The notes under the pieces: generated by a model
What the model was told of the DNA's origin: nothing
Databases searched by the model: none
Seen by the model: only the letters and a program-made list of their open reading frames with translations
In this document: one piece after another, positions 51,604 to 60,683 of the stretch
Numbering within the stretch: position 1 is the stretch's first letter
Layout: every line of letters begins with the position of its first letter
Made by a program: the position numbers and the translations under genes
Assembly: GCF_001729785.1 (NCBI RefSeq)
Contig: NZ_CP017183.1
Coordinates: 3,782,001 to 3,846,000 of the forward strand
Origin: Enterobacter hormaechei subsp. xiangfangensis
GTDB taxonomy: Bacteria > Pseudomonadota > Gammaproteobacteria > Enterobacterales > Enterobacteriaceae
Direction: 5' to 3'
DNA: 64,000 nucleotides

Positions 51604-53595
51604 TTACAGCAGTTCTTTCGCCTTAGCGACAACGTTTTCAACGGTGAAGCCGAACTCTTCAAACAGCTGTTCAGCTGGCGCAGACTCACCAAACGTGGTC
51701 ATCCCGACGATAGCGCCGTTCAGACCCACGTATTTGAACCAGTAGTCTGCGATACCCGCTTCCACTGCCACGCGAGCGGAGACCGCTTTAGGCAGTACGG
51801 ATTCGCGGTACGCGGCATCCTGCTTGTCGAACGCATCGGTAGACGGCATGGAAACCACACGCGCCTTCACGCCTTCGGCAGTCAGTTTTTCCCATGCTGC
51901 TACAGCCAGTTCAACTTCTGAACCGGTGGCGATGAAGATCAGCTCAGGCTGGCCCGCGCAATCTTTCAGCACGTAACCACCGCGTGCGATGTTCGCCAGC
52001 TGCTCTGGAGTACGCTCCTGCTGCGCCAGGTTCTGACGGGAGAGGATCAGCGCGGTTGGACCGTCCTGACGCTCAACGCCGTATTTCCACGCCACCGCAG
52101 ATTCAACCTGGTCACATGGACGCCATGTGCTCATGTTCGGGGTCACGCGCAGGGAAGCCACCTGCTCTACTGGCTGGTGAGTTGGACCATCTTCGCCCAG
52201 ACCGATGGAGTCGTGGGTGTAGACCATCACCTGACGCTGTTTCATCAGCGCAGCCATACGCACGGCGTTACGTGCATATTCCACAAACATCAGGAAGGTA
52301 GAAGTGTACGGCAGGAAACCACCGTGCAGAGCGATACCGTTGGCAATCGCAGTCATACCGAACTCACGTACACCGTAATGGATGTAGTTACCGGCAGTAT
52401 CTTCGTTGATTGGCTTAGATCCGGACCACAGGGTCAGGTTTGATGGCGCCAGGTCAGCGGAGCCGCCGAGGAATTCTGGAAGCAGAGGGCCAAACGCTTC
52501 GATCGCATTCTGAGATGCTTTACGGCTGGCGATCTTGGCTGGGTTCGCCTGCAACTTCGCGATGAACTCGTTCGCTTTGGCGTCGAAGTCAGACGGCATG
52601 TCACCTTTCATACGACGGGTGAACTCAGCCGCTTCCTGTGGGAAGGCTTTCGCGTAAGCCGCGAACTTCTCGTTCCAGGCCGCTTCTTTCGCCTGACCCA
52701 CTTCTTTCGCATCCCACTGAGCGTAGATTTCAGACGGGATTTCGAAGGCAGGGTGTTTCCAGCCCAGCGCTTCACGGGTCAGTGCAATTTCCGCGTCGCC
52801 CAGCGGTGCGCCGTGGGAGTCGTGAGTGCCCGCTTTGTTCGGAGAACCGAAGCCGATGATGGTTTTGCACATCAGCAGGGACGGTTTGTCGGTCACGGCG
52901 CGCGCTTCTTCTACGGCACGTTTAATCGAGTCAGCATCGTGGCCATCAACGCCGCGCACAACGTGCCAGCCGTAGGCTTCGAAACGTGCTGCGGTGTCGT
53001 CAGTGAACCAGCCTTCAACATGACCGTCGATGGAGATACCGTTGTCGTCGTAGAACGCAACCAGTTTACCCAGCTTCAGGGTGCCTGCCAGGGAGCACAC
53101 TTCGTGAGAAATGCCTTCCATCATGCAGCCGTCGCCCAGGAAGGCGTAGGTGAAGTGGTCAACGATGTCGTGGCCAGGACGGTTAAACTGCGCCGCCAGG
53201 GTCTTCTCTGCAATCGCCATACCTACGGCGTTAGCGATGCCCTGACCCAGCGGACCGGTAGTGGTTTCAACGCCAGCGGTGTAGCCCACTTCCGGGTGAC
53301 CTGGAGTTTTGGAGTGCAGCTGACGGAAGTTTTTCAGCTCTTCGATTGGCAGATCGTAGCCGGTGAGGTGCAGCAGGCTGTAGATCAGCATAGAGCCGTG
53401 GCCGTTAGACAGCACGAAACGGTCGCGGTCTGCCCATGCCGGGTTCTGCGGGTTATGGTTCAGGAAATCACGCCACAGGACTTCGGCGATGTCAGCCATG
53501 CCCATAGGGGCGCCCGGGTGGCCGGATTTGGCTTTCTGTACTGCGTCCATGCTCAGCGCACGAATAGCATTAGCAAGCTCTTTACGTGAGGACAT
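51604..53595 (-). CDS. tktA: Transketolase 1
   Basis: The ATG at 53595 ([19 protein letters not shown]) gives 663 residues, the E. coli length. ThDP-binding [13 protein letters not shown] and the core of the pyrimidine domain ([19 protein letters not shown]) are present. Moves two-carbon units in the pentose phosphate pathway. The longer frame beyond 53595 is not used. Confidence 0.97.
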   Translation of the reverse strand: MSSRKELANAIRALSMDAVQKAKSGHPGAPMGMADIAEVLWRDFLNHNPQNPAWADRDRFVLSNGHGSMLIYSLLHLTGYDLPIEELKNFRQLHSKTPGHPEVGYTAGVETTTGPLGQGIANAVGMAIAEKTLAAQFNRPGHDIVDHFTYAFLGDGCMMEGISHEVCSLAGTLKLGKLVAFYDDNGISIDGHVEGWFTDDTAARFEAYGWHVVRGVDGHDADSIKRAVEEARAVTDKPSLLMCKTIIGFGSPNKAGTHDSHGAPLGDAEIALTREALGWKHPAFEIPSEIYAQWDAKEVGQAKEAAWNEKFAAYAKAFPQEAAEFTRRMKGDMPSDFDAKANEFIAKLQANPAKIASRKASQNAIEAFGPLLPEFLGGSADLAPSNLTLWSGSKPINEDTAGNYIHYGVREFGMTAIANGIALHGGFLPYTSTFLMFVEYARNAVRMAALMKQRQVMVYTHDSIGLGEDGPTHQPVEQVASLRVTPNMSTWRPCDQVESAVAWKYGVERQDGPTALILSRQNLAQQERTPEQLANIARGGYVLKDCAGQPELIFIATGSEVELAVAAWEKLTAEGVKARVVSMPSTDAFDKQDAAYRESVLPKAVSARVAVEAGIADYWFKYVGLNGAIVGMTTFGESAPAEQLFEEFGFTVENVVAKAKELL

Positions 53596-53867
53596 TTTAA
53601 CTCCAGATCGGACTGTTAAAGGCCATGCCCTTGACGACAGCGCGTTTTGGGCTACGCCGGAAAAAAGTGCCAACAATGTAACCCAAGCCGCAGGGCATGT
53701 ACATGGAGCATTCTTTTGCTGCTTAAGAAATCTCTGGATCATGCTCGCATGTTGCGCAATCTGCTCGCCCGCCCCTGTAGATATTCCTTATACTTAGCCC
53801 GACACCGGCTTCGTTGACGGTGCATTTTTCGGAATTAATTCAGATTAACGAGTACGGAAGCAACATC

Positions 53868-54626
53868 ATGAAAATGCGTGCAATCGGGCTGGCTGTGGGA
53901 ACAACGCTCCTGCTAAGCGGCTGTCAGAATATGGATTCTAACGGCCTGATGACCTCAGGCGCAGAAGCTTTTCAGGCCTACTCACTGAGCGATGCGCAGG
54001 TGAAAGCGCTGAGCGACGAGGCCTGTAAGGATATGGATGGAAAAGCTACGCTTGCCCCGGCAAACAGCACCTACACGCAGCGTCTGAACAAGATTGCTTC
54101 CGCGCTGGGCGACAACATTAACGGTCAGCCGGTGAACTACAAGGTGTATATGGCGAAAGACGTGAACGCCTTCGCGATGGCTAACGGCTGTATCCGCGTA
54201 TACAGCGGCCTGATGGACATGATGACCGACAACGAAGTGGAAGCGGTGATCGGCCATGAAATGGGTCACGTTGCTCTGGGTCACGTGAAGAAAGGGATGC
54301 AGGTTGCGCTGGGCACCAATGCCGTGCGTGCAGCGGCGGCCTCTGCGGGCGGCATTGTCGGCAGCCTGTCCCAGTCGCAGCTGGGCGACGTGGGTGAGAA
54401 ACTGGTTAACTCCCAGTTCTCCCAGCGTCAGGAGTCGGAAGCGGATGACTATTCTTACGATCTGTTGCGCAAGCGCGGCATCAACCCATCAGGTTTAGCC
54501 ACCAGCTTCGAAAAACTGGCGAAACTGGAGGAAGGCCGTCAAAGCTCCATGTTTGACGATCACCCGGCCTCCGTTGAACGCGCGCAGCATATCCGTGACC
54601 GCATGGCGGCAGACGGTATTAAATAA
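53868..54626 (+). CDS. loiP: LoiP (YggG), outer membrane M48 metalloprotease lipoprotein
   Basis: 252 residues from the ATG at 53868. Lipobox LLSGC (Cys19), zinc motif HEMGH at 130-134 and third ligand Glu in ESEADDYSYD. A low-osmolarity-induced protease with BepA-related fold. In E. coli speB follows; here the aromatic-type operon follows instead. Confidence 0.95.
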   Translation: MKMRAIGLAVGTTLLLSGCQNMDSNGLMTSGAEAFQAYSLSDAQVKALSDEACKDMDGKATLAPANSTYTQRLNKIASALGDNINGQPVNYKVYMAKDVNAFAMANGCIRVYSGLMDMMTDNEVEAVIGHEMGHVALGHVKKGMQVALGTNAVRAAAASAGGIVGSLSQSQLGDVGEKLVNSQFSQRQESEADDYSYDLLRKRGINPSGLATSFEKLAKLEEGRQSSMFDDHPASVERAQHIRDRMAADGIK

Positions 54627-54633
54627 TACTCCG

Positions 54634-54659
54634 GCCCGGTGCGCGCCGCGCTACCGGGC
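54634..54659. repeat. REP-like hairpin after loiP
   Basis: GCCCGGT and ACCGGGC around GCGCGCCGCGCT, eight bases past the loiP stop and 13 before the stop of the converging gene. Probably marks the end of both units. Confidence 0.6.
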
Positions 54660-54671
54660 AACAAGACTCAA

Positions 54672-56312
54672 TCAGTACAGCGTTTTCTGTGGCGGCCCGG
54701 CAAACTTAAGGGCGCCAATCTGCCCCATCCGCACCTCTACCACCGACGGCCCCGGCATCGCTAACGCTTCCATCATCACCGCGTCAAAATCCTCGGCCTG
54801 CTCAACGCTCCAGGCCTGTAGACCAATCGCCTGCGCCAGCAGGGTAAAATCCGGAGTATGCAGCGCGTTATAATACTGACGCCCGCCAAAATATTTATCC
54901 TGAATACCACGCATTACGCCGTAGCCCCCGTCGTTCATGATCAGCAGCGTCACGTTGGCTTTCTCCTGCGCCAGCGTCGCCAGTTCGCCTAAATTGAGGC
55001 TCAGGCCGCCGTCGCCCACCAGCCCCACCACCTTGCGCTGTGGGTTGGCAATCGCGGTGCCGATAGCCATCGGCAGGCCCATGCCAATCGCCCCGGCGAG
55101 GGAGTGAATATTCATCAGCGGACCGTTAGCCCTGAACAGGCGGCTACCCCACAGGCTGCCGGACACGGTGATATCGCGCACCAGCAGGCCGTCTTTCGGC
55201 AGGGCTTTCTCAATGGCGTCGTTAAGCTTCGCATAGGCGCCGCACTGCTCGCGCAGCCCCTGCTCAGCTTGCCCGACAGCCTGCTGTACCTGCGTATCCC
55301 ACTGGGCGTTGCCCCACTCGCGGCCCTGCACTTTTTCAGCCAGCGCGCCAAGCAGCGCGGAACAATCGGCTATCAACGTGCTATCCATCAGGTAGTTACG
55401 GCTTGCTGCCGCCGGGTCGATATCGAGCTGCACCCGCGGGGAAGGCAGCTCAAGCGTCCAGGATCGGGTTTCGTTGCTGCGCAGGCGAGAACCGGCCACC
55501 AACGTAAAATCACACTGCGCAATGAGCGCCTCCACCGACGGCGAGTTGTGGAACGCCCGCAGGCTGGCGCGGTGGTTGTCCGGCAGCACGCCGCGCGCGT
55601 GGGTGCTGGAAATCACGGTGATGCCCGCATCCGCCAGTTTTTTCACCGCCTCAGCGCTTCCCAGCGCCCCGCCGCCCAGCCACAGCAGCGGCTGTTTCGC
55701 CTGTTTGAGCTGCGCCCACAGCGCGTCAACCATTCCGGTATCCACGGCCGGAGCCGATACCGGTTTGATCGGAGCGGTTACCAGCGACAGCGGAATTTTG
55801 GCGCTCTGAATATCAATCGGGATTTCCACCGAGACCGGTCCGCACGGCGGGGTCTGCGCGTCCTGGATGGCTTTATGCAGAATCGCTATCGCCTGATTCG
55901 CATTGCTGATGCGGTACGCCCGTTTTGAGCTGGCCTTCAGGAAGGTCAGCTGGTCACGGGTTTCATGGATAAACCCGGTGTCGGCGTCCAGCCAGGCTTT
56001 CTCAACCTGCCCGGTTAAATGCAGCAGCGGCGTGCAGGCATTCATGGCTTCCACCAGCGCGCCTACCGCGTTCCCGGCCCCCGCGCCGGTGCTGGTCAGC
56101 GCCACGCCGAGGCCGGAAAAGCGCCCGTGAGCATCGGCCATGGTGACGGAACCGGCTTCACCGCGCGCGGGCACAAAGCGGATATTGCCCCGCTGCCCAA
56201 CCGCATCCGCGATCGGCAGGTTGTGAATGGAGATGACGCCGTAGATGGCCTCAACCTGATACTGCTCCAGCGTTCTGGCGATGGCGTCGCCGACGGTTAT
56301 CATTTCGCTCAT
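54672..56312 (-). CDS. ThDP-dependent enzyme, acetolactate synthase/benzoylformate decarboxylase-like
   Basis: 546 residues with the three-domain layout: N-terminal pyrimidine domain with catalytic Glu52 in ARGEAGSVTMADAHGR, a middle domain (LWLGGGALGSAEAVKKLADAG), and a C-terminal diphosphate domain with GDGG...MND (VGLVGDGGLSLNLGELATL). It could decarboxylate or ligate a 2-oxo acid. It is the last gene of the minus-strand operon, with a 13-base gap after the aldehyde dehydrogenase; a decarboxylase making an aldehyde for that enzyme would fit (inference). Not a housekeeping IlvB-type subunit, as no regulatory subunit is near. Confidence 0.82.
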   Translation of the reverse strand: MSEMITVGDAIARTLEQYQVEAIYGVISIHNLPIADAVGQRGNIRFVPARGEAGSVTMADAHGRFSGLGVALTSTGAGAGNAVGALVEAMNACTPLLHLTGQVEKAWLDADTGFIHETRDQLTFLKASSKRAYRISNANQAIAILHKAIQDAQTPPCGPVSVEIPIDIQSAKIPLSLVTAPIKPVSAPAVDTGMVDALWAQLKQAKQPLLWLGGGALGSAEAVKKLADAGITVISSTHARGVLPDNHRASLRAFHNSPSVEALIAQCDFTLVAGSRLRSNETRSWTLELPSPRVQLDIDPAAASRNYLMDSTLIADCSALLGALAEKVQGREWGNAQWDTQVQQAVGQAEQGLREQCGAYAKLNDAIEKALPKDGLLVRDITVSGSLWGSRLFRANGPLMNIHSLAGAIGMGLPMAIGTAIANPQRKVVGLVGDGGLSLNLGELATLAQEKANVTLLIMNDGGYGVMRGIQDKYFGGRQYYNALHTPDFTLLAQAIGLQAWSVEQAEDFDAVMMEALAMPGPSVVEVRMGQIGALKFAGPPQKTLY

Positions 56313-56325
56313 TGCTCACCCTTTC

Positions 56326-57795
56326 TCAGTCGCACCAGTGGTTGACGCTGTTACCCGTCGCCAGATAAATGCTCTTTTGTTGCATCCAGGCTTTCAGCCC
56401 CTGGATACCCTTCTCGCGGCCCAGACCGCTCTCTTTAAAGCCCCCGAACGGGGTCGAAATCGCAAAAACCTTGTAGGTGTTGATCCACACCGTGCCTGCC
56501 TCCAGCTGCTCGCTGAGAGGCAGGGCGCGACCGGTATCGCGCGTCCAGATCCCCGCCGCCAGGCCGTACACCGAGTCGTTCGCCTCGTGGATAAGCGTGG
56601 CTTCATCGCCAAACGGCATCGCCACCAGCACCGGGCCGAAGATCTCTTCCTGACAGGCGCGGGCGCTGTTGCTCAGCCCTTCGATAATGGTTGGCAGAAA
56701 GAAGCTGCCGTTTACCAGAGCGGGATCGGCGGGGATCTCGCCGCCGCACAGCACGCGGCCCCCTTCACGCTTCGCCAGTTCGACGTACTGGATCACGCTC
56801 TGGCGATGTTTTTCGTTGATCAGCGGTCCTACATGGACGCCGTCGGTAAACGGATGTCCGACGCGCAGCCCGCGTGTTAATTCCAGCAGCCTCGCCATCA
56901 GCGGGGCGTAAATACTCTCGTGGATAAACAGCCGCGACCCGGCGATACACGCCTGCCCCGCCGAGCTGAAAATGCCGTAGCAGATCCCGCGCGCGGCCTG
57001 TTCGATATCGGCATCCTCCAGCACGATGGTCGGCGATTTGCCGCCCAGTTCCAGCGAGGCCGGGATCAGTTTTTCCGCCGCCACGTGCGCCAGATGACGG
57101 CCCGTGGTGGTGCCGCCGGTAAAGGAAATTTTCCGCACGCGAGGATGACGCGCCAGCGCATCGCCAATCACCGAGCCTTTGCCCGGCAGGACGCTCAGCA
57201 GCCCGGCGGGCAGCCCGGCCTGTTCAAAAATCCGCGCCAGCTCCAGCGCCATCAGCGGCGTGGCTTCGGCGGGCTTGAGGATCACCGCGTTCCCGGCGGC
57301 AATCGCCGGTGCGACCTTCTGCATTTCGCTGGCAATCGGCGAGTTCCACGGCGTGATGGCCGCCACCACGCCAAGGGGCTCGTAGCAGCTCAGCGTCAGC
57401 AGATCCGGCTGGCGCGGCGTCGGAAGTTCCCCTTCCAGCAGCTCGCAGGCGGCGGCAAAGTAGCGCGCCGTTCCCGCCGCGCTCATCACCAGCCCGCGTG
57501 CTTCCGCCAGCGGCTTGCCGTTATCACGGCTCTGCATCTGCGCCAGCGCATCGACGCGGGATTCAATAAGATCGGCAACGTTATGCAGGATCTTCGCGCG
57601 CATGTGCGGCAGACTGTTACGCCATGCGGGATCGCGCCAGGCGCGCTCTCCGGCGGCTACCGCCTCCTCCAGGTCATCCAGACTGGCGGCATTCAGCGTC
57701 GCGTTGATCGACCCGTCTGCCGGAAAGTGGCTCTGCATCGGGTTGCCGCCGCCGCGTCGCCACTGGCCGCCGATAAAAATCTTCAGATCGTCCAT
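56326..57795 (-). CDS. NAD(P)-dependent aldehyde dehydrogenase
   Basis: The ATG at 57795 is preferred over the GTG at 57801 because GAGGAG lies five bases before it; 489 residues. ALDH motifs: ITPWNSP, FTGGTTTGRH, general base Glu249 in LELGGKSP and nucleophile Cys283 in SSAGQACIAGSR. It oxidises an aldehyde to an acid. It is followed by the ThDP enzyme and preceded three to nine bases earlier by the aspartate-dehydrogenase-like gene. Substrate unknown. Confidence 0.9.
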   Translation of the reverse strand: MDDLKIFIGGQWRRGGGNPMQSHFPADGSINATLNAASLDDLEEAVAAGERAWRDPAWRNSLPHMRAKILHNVADLIESRVDALAQMQSRDNGKPLAEARGLVMSAAGTARYFAAACELLEGELPTPRQPDLLTLSCYEPLGVVAAITPWNSPIASEMQKVAPAIAAGNAVILKPAEATPLMALELARIFEQAGLPAGLLSVLPGKGSVIGDALARHPRVRKISFTGGTTTGRHLAHVAAEKLIPASLELGGKSPTIVLEDADIEQAARGICYGIFSSAGQACIAGSRLFIHESIYAPLMARLLELTRGLRVGHPFTDGVHVGPLINEKHRQSVIQYVELAKREGGRVLCGGEIPADPALVNGSFFLPTIIEGLSNSARACQEEIFGPVLVAMPFGDEATLIHEANDSVYGLAAGIWTRDTGRALPLSEQLEAGTVWINTYKVFAISTPFGGFKESGLGREKGIQGLKAWMQQKSIYLATGNSVNHWCD

Positions 57796-57804
57796 CGTCA
57801 CTCC

Positions 57805-58575
57805 TCAGCTCAGGGCCAGCTCGCGGCAGGCGCGCACCGCGCTCAGTGCCGCCAGGGTGGAGGTTTTAGGATTAGAAGCCAGCGGCAGTCCGCTCAGCTC
57901 CAGATGGAACTCGCCGAATAATCCTTCGACATGCAGCGTGTGGGTGTTACGTTTCGTTGCCGGGTCAACCATCAGTTGCACGCGGGTGTCGTCCATCCCG
58001 ACGCCGCCGAGCGCCACGGTCGCCGCCACGTTGGCGTTCGCCGGGAACAGGCGCGCCGCCTCGCGGGCGCTGCCCTCGAAGAAAACCTTTGCCTCTGACA
58101 CCGCATTCAGATCGATAAGCTGCTCGGCATAGCTGCCGCGCCAGCTGGCCGGGCTTTTGCGCGACTGATAGGTGACGCGCTCAAGCCCGCCCTCTTTCGC
58201 CGCCGCCAGCCCGTCGATACCAGCCACCGCACCGGAAAGCAGGGTCAGTTTTCCGCCCGCGGCGAGCAGACGCTGCTCCAGCGCGCTGTCCGCCAGCGCG
58301 CCGGTGGAAATGATGGCCAGATGCCAGCCGCGACGCAGGATCTCTTCCCCGTACTGGGCCACCGCCTGCTGGCTGGCGCATTCCAGCACCAGATCCGGCG
58401 TTTGTGCGCACGCCATCGGCGACGTCAGCGCCTCAACCGCATCGCCAAACTGGTCGTGAATGGCGGGATGGTGAGACGCGCGCGCCACGATCCAGCCAAT
58501 AGCCACACCGGCGGGCAGGCGCTCAATCACCGCCTGCGCCATGGCGCCAAAACCAATCAACATTACCTTTTTCAT
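57805..58575 (-). CDS. L-aspartate dehydrogenase-like protein (NadX family)
   Basis: 256 residues. N-terminal Rossmann loop LIGFGAMAQAV, then the family blocks ISTGALAD, LLSGAVAGIDGLAAAKEGG, LFPANANVAATVALGGVG and a C-terminal NPKTSTLAALSAVR. NadX-type enzymes convert aspartate and NAD(P)+ to oxaloacetate and ammonia, via iminoaspartate. There are no nad genes near; its place inside a ring-cleavage operon suggests another imine or amino acid substrate (inference). Start nine bases after the SDR stop. Confidence 0.83.
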   Translation of the reverse strand: MKKVMLIGFGAMAQAVIERLPAGVAIGWIVARASHHPAIHDQFGDAVEALTSPMACAQTPDLVLECASQQAVAQYGEEILRRGWHLAIISTGALADSALEQRLLAAGGKLTLLSGAVAGIDGLAAAKEGGLERVTYQSRKSPASWRGSYAEQLIDLNAVSEAKVFFEGSAREAARLFPANANVAATVALGGVGMDDTRVQLMVDPATKRNTHTLHVEGLFGEFHLELSGLPLASNPKTSTLAALSAVRACRELALS

Positions 58576-58584
58576 GATGTGTCC

Positions 58585-59379
58585 TTACAGATGGCGGCAG
58601 AAGCCGCCGGAAACGTCCAGCGCCGCGCCGGTGGTAAACGAGGCCAGCGGCGAGGCGAGGAACAGCAGCGCCTGCGCGGGCTCCTGCGGCTTGCCGAGGC
58701 GCGCCATTGGAATGCCACGCTTGCGCGCGATATCCGCCGTCCACTCCGGCCAGCTTTGGCTTTTGTCCGCCCGGCGTTCAAAGCGGCGCTGCCACTGACC
58801 GGATTCCACCATGCCGAGCAGTATGGAATTGACGCGAATGCCCTTGCCCACCAGCTCTTTCGAGAGCGTCAGCGTCATGTTCAGCAGCGCGGCACGAGCG
58901 GCGGAGGTGGCGATCATGTGCTCCTCCGGCTGTAGCGCCAGCAGGGAGTTGACGCAGGTAACAGAGGCAATGTCCGATTGCTCCAGCAGAGGCTGAAACG
59001 CCTGCACCGGGTTAATCACCCCGAACAGTTTGAGTTCGGCTTCGTGCAGCCACGCCTCGCGCGGCGTGTCATGGAAGTGCGCCACGTAGCCCTGCCCGGC
59101 GTTGTTGATCAGCATATCCGCCGCGCCAAAACGCGCCTGCACCGCATCCGCGAAGGCCTGAACTTCGTCGGCATTCAGCACGTCGCAGCGGAAAGCGAAA
59201 ATCTCCCCGTGGGGAAATTCGTTTTGCAGCGTCGCATGGGCGCTGGCGAGCCGGTCCTCGTCACGGCCGCAGAAGGCGACTTTCGCCCCTTCCCCCAGCA
59301 GCAGGCGCAGCGTTTCAAAGCCAATGCCGGAAGAACCGCCGGTGACTACCGCTACGCGCCCGTCAATTTGTGCATTCAT
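58585..59379 (-). CDS. SDR-family oxidoreductase with atypical catalytic motif
   Basis: The ATG at 59379 gives 264 residues; it overlaps the hydrolase gene by 17 bases. Cofactor loop TGGSSGIGF at 13-21, CGRDEDRL, CDVLNADE and INNAGQG are normal. Where classical SDRs have YxxxK, this protein reads MIATSAARAAL: Tyr is replaced by Thr158 and Lys by Arg162. The bases at this point are clear (ATC GCC ACC TCC GCC GCT CGT). In a ring-cleavage operon an SDR would oxidise a dihydrodiol or an alcohol; the motif change casts doubt on classical chemistry. Confidence 0.85.
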   Translation of the reverse strand: MNAQIDGRVAVVTGGSSGIGFETLRLLLGEGAKVAFCGRDEDRLASAHATLQNEFPHGEIFAFRCDVLNADEVQAFADAVQARFGAADMLINNAGQGYVAHFHDTPREAWLHEAELKLFGVINPVQAFQPLLEQSDIASVTCVNSLLALQPEEHMIATSAARAALLNMTLTLSKELVGKGIRVNSILLGMVESGQWQRRFERRADKSQSWPEWTADIARKRGIPMARLGKPQEPAQALLFLASPLASFTTGAALDVSGGFCRHL

Positions 59380-60136
59380 CGCGCACCTCTTCGTTAATGC
59401 GTAAAAGCTGTTGGTTGAAAAACGCGTCGTTATCGAGATAGCTGGCGTGCCCGGCCTGCGGAATGGCGATAAACGGCATGCCGTAGCGCAGCGCCAGACC
59501 CTGAACCAGCTCCGGCTGGGTGATGGCATCCTGCTCGCCGCACCAGACTTCAAAACTGCCGGAATAACGCTTCAGCCAGCCGTGGATGTCGTCATGCGCC
59601 AGCATCCACGAGGCGGCAAGGTAGCCTTCCGGGCGCAGCACCCGCATGCCCGCCGCGACGGTGGCGATATCTTCCGCGCGCGCGCCGGGGCGCAGCAGCT
59701 TCGGGGCGCGGGTCTGGGCGAGGATTTCGCCCCCCAGCGCCATCTGCTGCTCGCGGTTGCGCCAGACCTGCTCCCGCTGCTCCGGCGCGGCATTGCCGTA
59801 CCCCTGCGCCGCGTCGGCCAGCACCAGATGAATGACGCGATCCGGGAACTTTGCCGCAAAGGCGCTGGCCACCAGCGCCCCCAGGGAATGGCCGACCAGC
59901 ACTGTCTGCCAGACACCGGCGCGATCCAGCATGGCCGCCAGCGCGTCGGCGTAATCCCCCGCGTTTGCCCGCGCTACGGCCAGCATCGGGCTTTCGCCAT
60001 AGCCCGGCATGTCCCACGCCAGCACGCGAAAACCGTTCAGCGCCATCTGCTTGTGCCAGGAGGCGGCGCCGGAGCTGATCCCGTGCAGCAGCATCAGCGG
60101 AATGCCGCTTCCCTGTTCACGAAAACCCGTCATCAT
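59363..60136 (-). CDS. Alpha/beta-fold hydrolase, possible ring-cleavage product hydrolase
   Basis: 257 residues. Oxyanion LLHGISSG at 16-23, nucleophile Ser84 in VGHSLGALVAS, an Asp in CGEQDAITQPE and a His in QAGHASYLDN: a full catalytic triad in the order of the C-C hydrolases (BphD/MhpC) and esterases. Two ATGs in a row; the second is better spaced from AAGGGGG. Starts six bases after the cupin gene. In context a meta-cleavage product hydrolase is plausible; a plain esterase cannot be excluded. Confidence 0.83.
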   Translation of the reverse strand: MMTGFREQGSGIPLMLLHGISSGAASWHKQMALNGFRVLAWDMPGYGESPMLAVARANAGDYADALAAMLDRAGVWQTVLVGHSLGALVASAFAAKFPDRVIHLVLADAAQGYGNAAPEQREQVWRNREQQMALGGEILAQTRAPKLLRPGARAEDIATVAAGMRVLRPEGYLAASWMLAHDDIHGWLKRYSGSFEVWCGEQDAITQPELVQGLALRYGMPFIAIPQAGHASYLDNDAFFNQQLLRINEEVRDECTN

Positions 60137-60142
60137 GCCCCC

Positions 60143-60673
60143 TTAGTTCCGCTTCACTTTGGAAAGCGGATGGTCGGACGGATAGGTCGGGATTTCCGGC
60201 TTATTGGTCCCCAGCATGACGCACATCAGCGCTTCTTCTTCGCCGTGGTTAAACAGGCCGCGATAGATGCCCGGCGGAACGGAGATCAGGTCACGCTCGC
60301 GCAGCACGGTTTCGGTGTAGTTGTCGCCGTCCTGGATCATCAGCGTGATCTGCCCCTTGAGCATGAAGAACACCTCTTCCACGTCGTCGTGCAGGTGCAG
60401 CGGTCCTTCGCACTTCGACGGCAGCACCATGGTGGAGAAGGTAAAATGGTCCGCCTGCACGGTATTGGTGTCGTTCGCCACGCCGGTTGCGCCGGTGCCG
60501 ATGTAGCGCATCTGCGCCCGGCGATATTTCGGATCAAAATCGGCCTGGAACTTCAGCGCGTTCCAGTCGTATTTACGGCCTTCGAAGCGCGCGATGCGCG
60601 ACTCGACCCACTCTTCCATCGTCAGATGGTCAGGTTTGATGCCTGTTTTGTTGGTTACGGTTGAATCAGTCAT
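60143..60673 (-). CDS. Cupin-domain protein
   Basis: 176 residues with a single cupin barrel from about 80 to 150: motif 1 LHLHDDVEEVFFMLKGQITL, with His and Glu metal ligands, and motif 2 in SVPPGIYRGLFNHGEEEALM. The first 70 residues are an extension with no motif I know. Cupins in catabolic operons act as dioxygenases, isomerases or sensors; which applies here is open. Ten-base gap to the MFS gene. Confidence 0.8.
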   Translation of the reverse strand: MTDSTVTNKTGIKPDHLTMEEWVESRIARFEGRKYDWNALKFQADFDPKYRRAQMRYIGTGATGVANDTNTVQADHFTFSTMVLPSKCEGPLHLHDDVEEVFFMLKGQITLMIQDGDNYTETVLRERDLISVPPGIYRGLFNHGEEEALMCVMLGTNKPEIPTYPSDHPLSKVKRN

Positions 60674-60683
60674 GACACTCTCC

